A stretch of 64,000 nt of DNA from Tritrichomonas musculus. Taxonomy: Eukaryota; Parabasalia; Tritrichomonadida; Tritrichomonadidae. Shown piece after piece: positions 1 through 10,527 of the stretch. The stretch covers positions 1,860,001 through 1,924,000 of the forward strand of contig JAPFFF010000010.1 of NCBI GenBank assembly GCA_039105265.1, read 5' to 3'. Every line of letters starts with the position of its first letter. Within the stretch, counting starts at the first letter, position 1. The notes beneath the pieces were generated by a model. That model searched no databases, had not been told where the DNA came from, and saw only the letters and a program-made list of their open reading frames with translations. The position numbers and the translations under genes are program-made.

Positions 1-407
1 TAAATATTTGTAGATTCAATCAATTAATCAGACAACATTGCTCTTTTAGTTAATTTTTTTCAATGCTTTTTGATCAAATCTTGATTTCTCCAATAATTTA
101 AAATGTACAAGATCTAAAATATATTGGAAACAAATCTCCCATATATATTTAACATAAAACTACCGTAAGCTAATTGTTATGTTCTTTAGTTTACCTGAAT
201 TTTTCCAAATAAGATGATATTTTATACAAATTTTTTGGAACCTGCCTATTTCTCCTCTTTATTTGTTATTATGCTCCTTAATACATTTCAAATCCGTATT
301 TTATTCCAAAAAGAAACAGCATGCATTCAAATATAATAAAATAATTTTGAATGGACTACTACTTCAACCAATTCTAAGTATAAATATTAAAAGTCATGAT
401 GTATGAA
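1..407. other. Intergenic, no gene seen
   Basis: AT-rich sequence with stops in all frames and no recognisable protein similarity. It ends at the 9-bp target duplication of the first transposon copy. Confidence 0.6.
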
Positions 408-416
408 AGTAATAAT
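408..416. repeat. 9-bp target site duplication, left side of copy 1
   Basis: AGTAATAAT here is repeated directly at 1845-1853 on the other side of the element. The second element copy has a different 9-mer, so this belongs to the target and not to the element. Confidence 0.8.
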
Positions 417-1844
417 AAGGATGTTGGCCACTGCCCAATTATGCATGGCATTAAAAAAATCTGCCCTGCCCACATGGGCAATGCATTTTTTTATATAAAT
501 ATATTAAATTTTTTTGCATTGATAATGTGTATAAATTTTTCTTTTAAATATTTTTTTAATTAAAAAAAAATATTTAAAATTTATATTATATATGTAAAAA
601 TTGAATTGTTTATATTGGGCAATAAACCTTTGAAATTTTTGGGCATGGGCGCCCATGCCCATCATTCAAAATTTGAAAGAATTTCAATAGTTTACATGCT
701 GGGCAGTACTGCCCACTTTCATAAGGTCAAATGTGGTCAAATAAATTAACCTTTTTGCCCAGGCTTTTTTATAATTAATAATGTTAAAATATGCATTTAT
801 TTTCTTAAAATACCTCAAATAAGCTCGGAAATGCTTTTTGGAGCTTTTTTTACTGTGATTTAGAAGCTGTTTATTGCAATCATCTGAATCAATAATAATT
901 AAATCGGGATATAACAATAAGAAGCTCCAAAATACAGTAAAAAAGCTCAGAAGAGCATTTATAAGCTATATATTTCTAATTCAAGAACTGGTTGTTCCTA
1001 TACTTTATATTGAAAGAAGTAATATTTGAGTATTATTCCTTTATTCTTTTTTTTTATTTTTAAATTTATAAATTTATGACAATTACTAAGAATATGTTTA
1101 TCAAATATATTAAAATTAAAATGATTCAGATTATCCTATAAAAAAAATATTAAAATATCATATGTTAAAAACTGTTATGGCATTTTTAACCACCATCATT
1201 ATGATAATCACATTGTGATGATTCTTTTGAGACCCAATTTGATGTGTTTATTTAAAAAGGATATCATAATATGAGCCCTCTAATATACTCTATTAGATTT
1301 TAAAGAAATTCGGCCCTCAATTTTTTGAATGAGTTCTTTGAAATTTTTTTCCAGATTTGTTTGCTTTTTTTACAATCAAAAATGAAAAAAGAATAACAAA
1401 ATATTAAATTGTAGAAATAAATGAAGATAAATATACTTATTTACTTCTTTAATGATGAAAATAATTTAACTTTATGATTTATATTAAATTCATAAAAATA
1501 TTTTTCACAAAATTTAATTTGAATACCAAATATATTATGTAATAATGCTTTTTACTTCAAAATATTACTAAGTTTACATTTTTTATGAAAAGCATTTCGA
1601 CAATTCTCATATAAAAATGAAATAATTTGAATAATTCTTAATGATTATTTATTATTTTCCTATTTTGTACTAGTTTGGTAAAATTTTTAATCAAAAAAAA
1701 AAAAAATATAAATATAACGAATAAACCTTTTTTTGAAAAGAAAATTTTAAAAAATGTGGTTATATTTTTTTTTGGGCAATTTCTAAAAAATCTTGGGCAT
1801 TTTGGGCAAATTTTTTATAAATGGTCGGGCAAAAACGCATCATT
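417..1844. mobile_element. Non-autonomous DNA transposon, MULE-like, copy 1
   Basis: This 1,428-bp unit is repeated at 2500-3927 with an offset of exactly 2,083 bp and no difference in the stretches compared by eye. It is flanked by a 9-bp direct repeat, AGTAATAAT, at 408-416 and 1845-1853. The ends are weakly inverted: the left begins AAGGATGTTGG, and the right end read on the other strand begins AATGATGCG. Both ends carry many GGGCA/TGCCC motifs, including perfect palindromes at 641-660 and 701-714. No transposase is encoded; the longest open stretches are short and start without ATG. A 9-bp target duplication is typical of Mutator-like elements, which are known in Trichomonas, so MULE membership is inference. 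The identity of the copies implies recent mobility. Confidence 0.8.
641..660. repeat. 20-bp perfect GC-rich palindrome inside the transposon
   Basis: GGGCATGGGCGCCCATGCCC is identical to its own reverse complement and stands out in AT-rich DNA. The second transposon copy has it at 2724-2743. A 14-bp palindrome, GGGCAGTACTGCCC, follows at 701-714. Both are built from the GGGCA motif that recurs near both element ends, so they are candidate transposase-binding sites. Confidence 0.8.
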
Positions 1845-1853
1845 AGTAATAAT

Positions 1854-2490
1854 TTGTATGAATTATCCGGCTATCAATTACACTTTATAAGAATATTAAA
1901 ACATTAATTTTTATACCTTCTTATTTTTACTTTATATTTAAAATATAATATTAATAATATATATTTATTATATAATTCTGTATTCTTAAAAGGATTCAAG
2001 CAATTTCATTGTAGGTTAAATGCTTGAATCCTTTTAAGAATACAGAATTCAAAGGGATTTCTAAAATTTTTTTCACTTTAAAAATCTTAATACCCCAAAA
2101 ATTGTGAAAGAAAAAATAGAAAGTATTTATTGAAATTCGTCAGATCTCTCACTCTTAAATATTTAGTATGAAATAAACAAAAATTCTTTCTATTTTGCTT
2201 ATTATTTAAGAGCAAAATATTTAATTTTTTTTGCACTCTTCTTGGGAGTTATTTGTGAATAAATTGCAAATTAATGATTGTGTGGTTTTTAGTTAATAGA
2301 ATTCAATAGAAGATCAATTCATTTGGTTATGATTGCAGACAATGTCGTACCTTTTTGCATTCAGTTTACTCTAGTGATGCCCAAAAATCCCATTTATGTT
2401 GGGCTTTGCACGAAGAAAAGCCAACCCATATTAACCCAAGTGGTTTTTAACTGAAAAAGTTCATTTCTTTAAATTTTTAATAAAATGTTT
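1854..2490. other. Spacer between the two transposon copies
   Basis: About 640 bp of unique AT-rich sequence with no convincing gene. It contains the perfect hairpin at 1974-2049. Confidence 0.6.
1974..2049. repeat. Perfect 29-bp inverted repeat with 18-nt loop
   Basis: The arms at 1974-2002 and 2021-2049 are exact reverse complements; the core is CTTGAATCCTTTTAAG. A perfect stem of this length between two transposon copies suggests a tiny foldback element or a transcript hairpin. No second copy was noticed in the window. Confidence 0.8.
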
Positions 2491-2499
2491 ACTCAAAGT

Positions 2500-3927
2500 A
2501 AGGATGTTGGCCACTGCCCAATTATGCATGGCATTAAAAAAATCTGCCCTGCCCACATGGGCAATGCATTTTTTTATATAAATATATTAAATTTTTTTGC
2601 ATTGATAATGTGTATAAATTTTTCTTTTAAATATTTTTTTAATTAAAAAAAAATATTTAAAATTTATATTATATATGTAAAAATTGAATTGTTTATATTG
2701 GGCAATAAACCTTTGAAATTTTTGGGCATGGGCGCCCATGCCCATCATTCAAAATTTGAAAGAATTTCAATAGTTTACATGCTGGGCAGTACTGCCCACT
2801 TTCATAAGGTCAAATGTGGTCAAATAAATTAACCTTTTTGCCCAGGCTTTTTTATAATTAATAATGTTAAAATATGCATTTATTTTCTTAAAATACCTCA
2901 AATAAGCTCGGAAATGCTTTTTGGAGCTTTTTTTACTGTGATTTAGAAGCTGTTTATTGCAATCATCTGAATCAATAATAATTAAATCGGGATATAACAA
3001 TAAGAAGCTCCAAAATACAGTAAAAAAGCTCAGAAGAGCATTTATAAGCTATATATTTCTAATTCAAGAACTGGTTGTTCCTATACTTTATATTGAAAGA
3101 AGTAATATTTGAGTATTATTCCTTTATTCTTTTTTTTTATTTTTAAATTTATAAATTTATGACAATTACTAAGAATATGTTTATCAAATATATTAAAATT
3201 AAAATGATTCAGATTATCCTATAAAAAAAATATTAAAATATCATATGTTAAAAACTGTTATGGCATTTTTAACCACCATCATTATGATAATCACATTGTG
3301 ATGATTCTTTTGAGACCCAATTTGATGTGTTTATTTAAAAAGGATATCATAATATGAGCCCTCTAATATACTCTATTAGATTTTAAAGAAATTCGGCCCT
3401 CAATTTTTTGAATGAGTTCTTTGAAATTTTTTTCCAGATTTGTTTGCTTTTTTTACAATCAAAAATGAAAAAAGAATAACAAAATATTAAATTGTAGAAA
3501 TAAATGAAGATAAATATACTTATTTACTTCTTTAATGATGAAAATAATTTAACTTTATGATTTATATTAAATTCATAAAAATATTTTTCACAAAATTTAA
3601 TTTGAATACCAAATATATTATGTAATAATGCTTTTTACTTCAAAATATTACTAAGTTTACATTTTTTATGAAAAGCATTTCGACAATTCTCATATAAAAA
3701 TGAAATAATTTGAATAATTCTTAATGATTATTTATTATTTTCCTATTTTGTACTAGTTTGGTAAAATTTTTAATCAAAAAAAAAAAAAATATAAATATAA
3801 CGAATAAACCTTTTTTTGAAAAGAAAATTTTAAAAAATGTGGTTATATTTTTTTTTGGGCAATTTCTAAAAAATCTTGGGCATTTTGGGCAAATTTTTTA
3901 TAAATGGTCGGGCAAAAACGCATCATT
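2500..3927. mobile_element. Non-autonomous DNA transposon, MULE-like, copy 2
   Basis: Second copy of the 1,428-bp element at 417-1844, same strand and same length. It has its own 9-bp target duplication, ACTCAAAGT, at 2491-2499 and 3928-3936. Different target duplications show two separate insertions rather than a tandem duplication of one locus. No transposase gene is present, so it would need an autonomous relative elsewhere in the genome. Confidence 0.8.
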
Positions 3928-3936
3928 ACTCAAAGT

Positions 3937-3960
3937 GTGCAAATTCATAAATACTTTCTT

Positions 3961-4000
<40 letters not shown>

Positions 4001-4250
4001 CATTTAACTATCATTCCAGCCGCTCGAAAGGATGATTTGCATAAGAATGGTATAGCAACTTTATATTAAACAGATGTAGATCTTTATCATTTGGTTGTTT
4101 TACTGGGAAATTCCAAAAGTTTGTACAAATTTTGTTAGTACCTTTTTGCAAAAGTGCAAAAAAGTTTCGAACTTTTTTTTCTGATGTACGATGCAAGGTC
4201 AATATTGACCTTAACCTTCCGGGGTTAATAAGTATCGGGGCGATAAGTGT

Positions 4251-4282
<32 letters not shown>

Positions 4283-4622
4283 CACATTTCATACTTGATA
4301 ACCGAATTCATCAATTAAAATTTCCAATCGATAACATTTTAATATTGATTATCTGAGTTAGAAAAAGTGTCAAACCTGATAATTGAAATCAAAATAACAA
4401 GCCTAAACACATATGTTTTGAAAAAGAACTATTTTGCTTTAATAAAAACATGATTAGCAGTCACAATTATGACATATTTTAAGTTTATTAAAAAATATAA
4501 TAATTTAATTATTATTAGCATTTTTTTATTGAGATATAATTATTTCAAAATTCGAATAGCTTTAATAAAAACTGTTTACAATTAATTCATCGGAACGACC
4601 ATTTATACTTAGAATACTTTAT
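3937..4622. other. Intergenic with A tract, TA microsatellite and palindrome
   Basis: No gene is supported. The stretch holds a run of 38 A at 3962-3999, an 18-bp perfect palindrome AAGGTCAATATTGACCTT at 4195-4212, and a TA microsatellite near 4256-4281. Part of 4281-4310, read on the - strand, resembles a short dispersed repeat also seen near 11.86 and 63.62 kb. Confidence 0.65.
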
Positions 4623-5372
4623 ATGAACAATCAAGACCTAAACACATTTAAGTATGTTATAATCGCACGCAAGGATACTATCCTTATTAGTTACCCACCA
4701 GACTTACCCGAAGTATTTGAAAAAACAGTTAAAATACTTAAAAAAATTGATACATCTTCTCCATTTTCAGTAATTGAACAAAATAACCTTTTATATACAG
4801 CATCTACGGATCCAAACAACATAACTTTTTTGTGTGTTTGCGATAAAAGCGTTGAAACTCCTCAGGTTGGCAAGTTTCTTACAACTTTAAAACACCAATG
4901 GATGCAAAATTACGGAGCAATCTCGCAAACAATAGCTCCTGGCGAAAATAGCGATGAATTTTGCCCCAAAATTAAAGAATTAGTTGACAATTTAAACGAA
5001 AAATTAAGGCCAAATTTAGCTTCAGCTGGCATATCAAGTTCAAGTACAAAAGGAAATCCAACCTCAAATTCCAATGTTGTTACCACTTCCGCTACCAATG
5101 TTAACGAACCTCTTTTAGACAACCATGAAAAATCAATTTTACCAAATCCATTCGCTACGTCAAATTACAATGACCAAGCTGATATAAATAATCCTGAAAT
5201 GTTTGATGAAGAAATCCAAGAAAGAAATACTTTTCCATTTTGCAATTATTTTAGACGAAATCGTTTTATAATATTACTTATAATCGGAATAATAATGATC
5301 ATCTATTTTTCTATATCCTTCTATTGCGAAGATTTTAATATATTTCGATGCTCAGGATCAAGCTCTGACTAA
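4623..5372 (+). CDS. Longin-domain, tail-anchored membrane protein
   Basis: The 249-residue protein starts at a clear ATG. Residues 1-115 look like a longin domain of the VAMP7/Ykt6 type: the start KYVIIARKDTILISYP and the later LLYTASTDPNNITFLCVCDK match its strand pattern. A polar, Ser/Asn-rich linker follows. Near the C-terminus FIILLIIGIIMIIYFSISFY (about residues 215-234) is a single membrane span, leaving a short tail with two Cys. Longin proteins act in vesicle fusion and trafficking. The oddity is that the region before the membrane span, where a SNARE coiled coil with a central Arg would lie, shows no clear heptad pattern. It may be a longin-only protein comparable to plant phytolongins. 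Family assignment is moderately sure; loss of the SNARE motif is inference from reading. Confidence 0.7.
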   Translation: MNNQDLNTFKYVIIARKDTILISYPPDLPEVFEKTVKILKKIDTSSPFSVIEQNNLLYTASTDPNNITFLCVCDKSVETPQVGKFLTTLKHQWMQNYGAISQTIAPGENSDEFCPKIKELVDNLNEKLRPNLASAGISSSSTKGNPTSNSNVVTTSATNVNEPLLDNHEKSILPNPFATSNYNDQADINNPEMFDEEIQERNTFPFCNYFRRNRFIILLIIGIIMIIYFSISFYCEDFNIFRCSGSSSD

Positions 5373-5418
5373 TTTTTTTATATTCTATTATTTCTTATAA
5401 TTAAATGTTTGCTTTATT

Positions 5419-5460
<42 letters not shown>

Positions 5461-5905
5461 TTTATTTGTTTGTTTCTTCGACCTGTCTACTATTTGTTAT
5501 ATTGATCATTATATCAATATTATCAATCTTGATAAATGCTAATAAAAACATTTACTAAGGCTTAATCATATAAATATTGATAATTTATGTTATTATCTTT
5601 TATGTATTTTGTTTTTTTAACATTTTAAAAACAGATTGACAAAATTTTTTCAATAAATATACAATTAACTATTAACATGCACTTTAACACCAACAAAAAT
5701 GATATAAATTCATTTTTTTACTTATATATAATCTTTTAAAATCAAAAAAAAAAAAAACTTAGAATAGTTATAAAATTTTTAAATTCAAATTTGAATTCAA
5801 TTTTTTTAATAAAAATATATACATATATCTTTTTTTAAAGATAATATTTTTTTATTAAAATATTAAATTTAATTAATATTTATTATTATATTGGTTTATT
5901 ATAAG
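5373..5905. other. Intergenic with 36-T tract
   Basis: No gene seen between two convergent genes. A run of 36 T spans 5424-5459. The rest is AT-rich sequence that may carry the 3' ends of both neighbours. Confidence 0.6.
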
Positions 5906-6847
5906 TTAAAATCTAAAATTAATACTTTCTGATTGATAATAATTAATTTTGGTTTTCATTTTGCTATTTTTTTCATTCATTAAAGAAGAAATCCATTTAT
6001 GATTAATAGCATCTTCTGCTGTTAATCTTTCATCATCTTTAAAAGCGCACATTTTTTTAATTAAATCAATTCCATCGAATGAAATGCAAGTCTCTTCTAA
6101 TATTTGATAATTTAACTGACCATTCATCACCATTTCTTTGCATAAATTCAAATTTTTGTTTGCTGGAACAACCGGATATTTTGCAGTCAGCATCACAAAG
6201 AGAGTGACACCCAGGGAATAAATATCAACTTTATTATTGTAAGGCAACAGGTTATACATTTCAGGTGCACAAAATTCTGGAGTTCCAAGAAATTCTCTGC
6301 TTAATTGATTCTTTTTGAATTGTTTAGCAAATCCAAAATCTGCCAAAAGAATTTTCGGATGATCGAAACTTGAATCTTCAACTAAAAAATTATCTGGCTT
6401 GATATCTCGATGCCAAATATTATTTGTATGTAAATAATTAATAGTTTTTAGCATTTGAAACATTATTTTTTTGCACATTTCTTCTGGAATTCCATTATGA
6501 TATTTAGTTACAATGAGAGAATGCAAGCTTTTTAATGGCTTGTAATCAGTTACGATACATTCATATTCTTTATATGGGAAAGAATCTTCAATTTTTAAAA
6601 TATTTGGATGATCAACTGATTTCATAATTTCAAGTTCATTGGCAATTCTATCTATTGAATACATTTTTCTTTTAATAAATTTGAATACTTTTTGTTGGTT
6701 CTCACCTATCTTGGATCCTAAATAAATATATGACGAATTAGTTTGCTTTTTTAATTCTGATTTTAGTTCATATCCATTGACTACTTCATTTAAAGGAGGA
6801 GCTGGAGTGTTAATATTCCAGATAAGTTGTTCTTCGGAATGCATCAT
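5906..6847 (-). CDS. Ser/Thr protein kinase, CAMK-like
   Basis: The 313-residue protein is little more than a kinase domain. The catalytic landmarks are present: the VAIK-type lysine in VFKFIK (about residue 55), HRDIKPDN (about 146-153), DFG in LLADFGFAK, and GTPEFCAPEM as the activation-segment end. The glycine-rich loop is degenerate (KKQTNSSYIYLG lacks GxGxxG), which is unusual for an otherwise complete kinase. The protein begins with two adjacent Met codons, so the start could be at either. The layout resembles the short CAMK/SNF1-like kinases that are numerous in trichomonads. The substrate is unknown. It is transcribed toward the longin gene and away from the kinase at 9.0 kb. Confidence 0.85.
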   Translation of the reverse strand: MMHSEEQLIWNINTPAPPLNEVVNGYELKSELKKQTNSSYIYLGSKIGENQQKVFKFIKRKMYSIDRIANELEIMKSVDHPNILKIEDSFPYKEYECIVTDYKPLKSLHSLIVTKYHNGIPEEMCKKIMFQMLKTINYLHTNNIWHRDIKPDNFLVEDSSFDHPKILLADFGFAKQFKKNQLSREFLGTPEFCAPEMYNLLPYNNKVDIYSLGVTLFVMLTAKYPVVPANKNLNLCKEMVMNGQLNYQILEETCISFDGIDLIKKMCAFKDDERLTAEDAINHKWISSLMNEKNSKMKTKINYYQSESINFRF

Positions 6848-7099
6848 AAATGCAATAATAACTTGATCAATGATTTTGATATTAAAACTTTATATTCAAA
6901 AAGTTATCATTTTAAAATTTTACATTCAATTTTTGGTGAAATTTGACTATGATCAAATAATATGGCAGACTTTTTTTAATCAAAATTTTTAGTTATAAAG
7001 TATTTTTATTTAGTATTTTTATAATAATCTTAATCTACGACATATGTATTCATTAAATAAATAAAGTACAAATCCAATAGGTTATTTAAATATGCGAAC
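6848..7099. other. Upstream region of the - strand kinase
   Basis: AT-rich sequence with no gene. It probably contains the kinase promoter, but no element was recognised. It is bounded on the right by an inverted-repeat element. Confidence 0.5.
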
Positions 7100-7650
7100 A
7101 GGGATGGCCAATGTTGACGTTGGGTTCGTTGAATTTAATAGCCACTCGTTCATTGACAGTCAACGATCAGCGACGTTGAGCCCGTTAAGGTCAACCAAAT
7201 GAACGACCATCAACGAAGCTTTCAACGTTCAGATAACATTGAAAAAACGAATGAGTTAACGTTAATTCACATTATATTATGAAAAAGTTTTATTTAAAAA
7301 TTTTAACTTTTTGATAAATTACATTTTTTTTCACATAAAAAAAATTAAAAAGACAAGAGTATGAATAAATTTTACGAATATTGAAGAATGTAAAAGCATT
7401 AATATTTTAATTCGAAATTAATTATTATATATTTATTATGAGCAATCCTATCTCTTTGTACAAATATTATAATTTAACTTTGACTTCAACTCGTTGAATT
7501 GAAATTGAAAATGGAGAAAAAGTGACAGATTTTGGGACGATCATTTCCAATGTCAATTGCCATGTTGATATTGACATTAATTTAACGTTGACAACGAAGA
7601 GCTTTTAAACTGTCGTTTCGTTATCAATTTTTTCAACGTTGACCATCCTT
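7100..7650. mobile_element. MITE-like inverted-repeat element, about 550 bp
   Basis: The left end reads AGGGATGGCCAATGTTGA. The right end, read on the other strand, is AAGGATGGTCAACGTTGA, giving about 18-bp imperfect terminal inverted repeats. An ATGCGAA direct repeat (7092-7098 and 7653-7659) flanks it, allowing a 7-9-bp target duplication. The interior is dense with AACGTTGAC/GTCAACGTT-type motifs in both orientations. The terminal AAGGATG matches the end of the 1,428-bp transposons, suggesting the same superfamily. There is no coding capacity. Confidence 0.65.
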
Positions 7651-7659
7651 GCATGCGAA

Positions 7660-9006
7660 TGCTTTTTTTTTTTTTTTTTTTTTTTTTTTTTGTGAAAATT
7701 GACCTCTTGGAAGAGGTTTAAATTTGAATAGGATTAAATTTTACAATCATTTTCATTTTTTAAAATATTTTTTTATATAAAATATCTTTTATTAAAATGC
7801 GTCCACAATTAAGAAAGCAATTTTTGAATAAGCTCATAGAAATATTGAATGAGTTTTCACAATTTTAACTTTCCTAATAGTGGACATACTTTCATAGAGC
7901 GTCAATTTTTTTTTGCTATTTCTAAATATATTGGATTTGTAACTTAAGCGATATTTCTTTAATCACATTCTTTAATATATTTCATAACCAATCCGCATTT
8001 TTTACAAGCAAAATATATAATCATACATTTGTAGAAGATATTTTGCATCAGAAGCTCATAATGGTGGTTTATTGATTTCAAAATTCTTTAATGATTCATT
8101 TATTTATAATTGATTCTTTTTTGTCTTATAAATGACTTCATTATTTGTCTTATTGCCATCAACTTTGAATGACAATTCTTCTCGAAAAGTGGAAAAACTC
8201 TTTTTGTATGAATGCTTTTGATTTTTTTTATTATTGTTACATTCTATATAAGTTCTAAACATTTTTTTTATCCATCATTTATTCAAAAAGTTAGTAATCT
8301 TAATATCAGGATTTTGTTTTGATTTCAAATAATAAATTACAAGCAAATTTTACTTTAATCAAAACTTTGATGTAAGCAAAGATTATTCATTGCACACATC
8401 AGTAAAGAACGCTGATGAAATAGATTCTTGATAACAATGCAATGAGAACATAAGATATCTTTTTATATTAAAAAATATTATATGCAAAAACTGATTTTCC
8501 AACTAAAATGCAAATATATAATGTTATTATATGATTCAAAAAATATAATTTTTTTTTATTGTGAATAAAAATTCAATATATCAAAAAAAATGTAGTTTTT
8601 ATTAACTTGCCTTTATTTATAAATTAAACATCAACTGAAGGTTGAAAAAAAAAAAAAATAATTGTAATATTTTGTATAGTGCAAAATCTTCATTTTATTA
8701 TTTCAATAGAGATGGTTGAATTTTGTTTACATATTTCAATGTATCAACAATAATTCTCAAAATTTTTTCATACCTCATTAGTTTTTTTAATTCCTTTCTT
8801 TTATATAACTTTATTAAATAATAATAAAAAAAATATATTCAAAAAATGATATATCATTGAAATTTTTATTGATGCTCTGAAAAGCTAGCAAAGAATTCTC
8901 TTAAAAAATTATGTTATGTCAGTTTTCACAGAATTATTGAATGATCGAAAATAAATTATCAATTATATTCAATTGTTTTTTTTTTTTACATTTTAAAACT
9001 TTAAAA
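7660..9006. other. Intergenic, no gene seen
   Basis: The stretch begins with a run of 29 T at 7663-7691 and continues as AT-rich sequence without a supported gene. The final part is the upstream region of the + strand kinase. Confidence 0.55.
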
Positions 9007-10032
9007 ATGCTTGAACCTGAGCGAACAAGACAAGAACTCTCTGATCATGGCTATGAATTAATTACTCCAATAGGCTCAGGTTCTTTTTCGAGCGTGTTTC
9101 TGTGCCAATGCGTTAAATACAACCATCTTTTTGCAGTAAAGCGAGTATCAAAGGAAGAATTCGTCGACCATGAAGTTGATGCACTTATTTCATTGATACA
9201 TCCTAATATTGTTAAGCTTTATCTTACTTTTTCTAACGACAATTTTCAATACCTTGTAATGGAATACTGCAAAAACGGAACAATTAAAGAAATGAATAAA
9301 CTAGAAAAAAATAAATTCATTTTTTATGCTAAACAACTACTAGAAGTTCTCCATTACTGCCATTCTCAAAAGATCGCACACCGAGATATTAAACCTGAAA
9401 ATATATTTTTAGATGAATATGATCGCGCAAAACTTGGAGATTTTGGACTTGCATGTAAATTTAAGAACCAAGAACTATCAAATAGCAAATGCGGTTCGTT
9501 AATGTTTGCTGCTCCAGAAATTCTATCAACATCCGAATTCGATCCATTTAAAGCAGATATTTGGGCATTAGGAATAACATTTTATTATATGGCAACTGGG
9601 CATTACCCTTTTTCTGATCAACATATTGATACTCTTCGTGATTCGATTTTATCTGGCCAGGTATTTTTTACAGACGAAGATGTAAATCCGAAAATTCAAT
9701 ATCTGATAAAGAAAATGACATCAAAAGATCCAATGTTTCGTCCAACTGCAGATCAATTACTCAAATTTCCTCTTTTTTCAAAAATAACAACTGGAAAAAT
9801 CACAAAAACAGTTTCTTCTTATCCATTTAATTTAAAAAATCAATTAAAATCTTCACCTGTTCAGTATGGGAAAAGTTCAGATACTTTTTCCGAAACAGAT
9901 GAAATCAATCTAGAAGAAAGGGTAGGCTCTCAAGGACAGAAGAGAATTCCAAAGATTCATTCTATTCGTAATTGTAATTTTTATATCAATGCATATAAAA
10001 AAAATTGTTTACATTATGTAAAGTATGATTGA
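9007..10032 (+). CDS. Ser/Thr protein kinase, CAMK/SNF1-like
   Basis: 341 residues from the ATG chosen here. The frame is open further upstream, but that part is a poly-T-derived Phe run outside the kinase domain. All kinase landmarks are present: GSGSFSSVF glycine loop (residues 23-31), AVK lysine at 45, HRDIKPEN, DFG in LGDFGLAC, and AAPEI. The order and spacing fit CAMK-group kinases of the SNF1/AMPK or CaMK type. A Ser-rich tail of about 80 residues follows, ending in a basic, aromatic segment. It should be an active cytosolic Ser/Thr kinase; its pathway cannot be read from the sequence. It diverges from the kinase at 5.9-6.8 kb, but the two are not close copies. Confidence 0.88.
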   Translation: MLEPERTRQELSDHGYELITPIGSGSFSSVFLCQCVKYNHLFAVKRVSKEEFVDHEVDALISLIHPNIVKLYLTFSNDNFQYLVMEYCKNGTIKEMNKLEKNKFIFYAKQLLEVLHYCHSQKIAHRDIKPENIFLDEYDRAKLGDFGLACKFKNQELSNSKCGSLMFAAPEILSTSEFDPFKADIWALGITFYYMATGHYPFSDQHIDTLRDSILSGQVFFTDEDVNPKIQYLIKKMTSKDPMFRPTADQLLKFPLFSKITTGKITKTVSSYPFNLKNQLKSSPVQYGKSSDTFSETDEINLEERVGSQGQKRIPKIHSIRNCNFYINAYKKNCLHYVKYD

Positions 10033-10527
10033 ATTAAATATTTTTATTTTTTATTTTTTTTTGTATTATCCAGAAAATGTTACCGAATTTTTCAGGAAAA
10101 ATTGGAGATAATCGCCAGGTTATATTTTCTATATATCATGAAATTGGGAAAATTGGATTTAAATCATCTGACTCACATTTGGTGATCTCTAATCATAACA
10201 GACACATATGATTTAACTGCCGAAAAGTAAGAAATCTAAGATAAATACAATAATTTTAGATTTTGGTACTGATTAACCAAAAGAGACTTTTTGTAAGGGT
10301 ATTCAAAAATTGAAAGAAAATTATTTTTTCTCTCAATTATTTTTATTTTTGAGAGAATTAAAAAATAAAATTATTTTTAATCTTTTTATATTTTTACATA
10401 ATTTTTACCGAGGCTAAGATGTAAAGAACCGAAAAACATTAATAGAATCTTTTATTTTTATTTTTAAAATTTTTTTATTTTTCCATAATAAGTCATTGAT
10501 TATGATTGCTATTCAGTATACTGAAAC
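10033..10527. other. Intergenic between convergent genes
   Basis: No gene, repeat or structured element recognised in about 500 bp. Confidence 0.5.

Noticed and set aside
684-917. 77-codon - strand frame in both transposon copies
   Set aside because: Low complexity and no transposase motif. It is identical in both copies only because the copies are identical.
1675-1890. Frame across the right end of the transposon and its flank
   Set aside because: It starts with TTG, is rich in Lys/Phe from A/T runs and crosses the element boundary.
4256-4281. TA run as a TATA-type promoter for the longin gene
   Set aside because: It is a microsatellite more than 340 bp from the start, and trichomonad promoters generally rely on initiators rather than TATA boxes.
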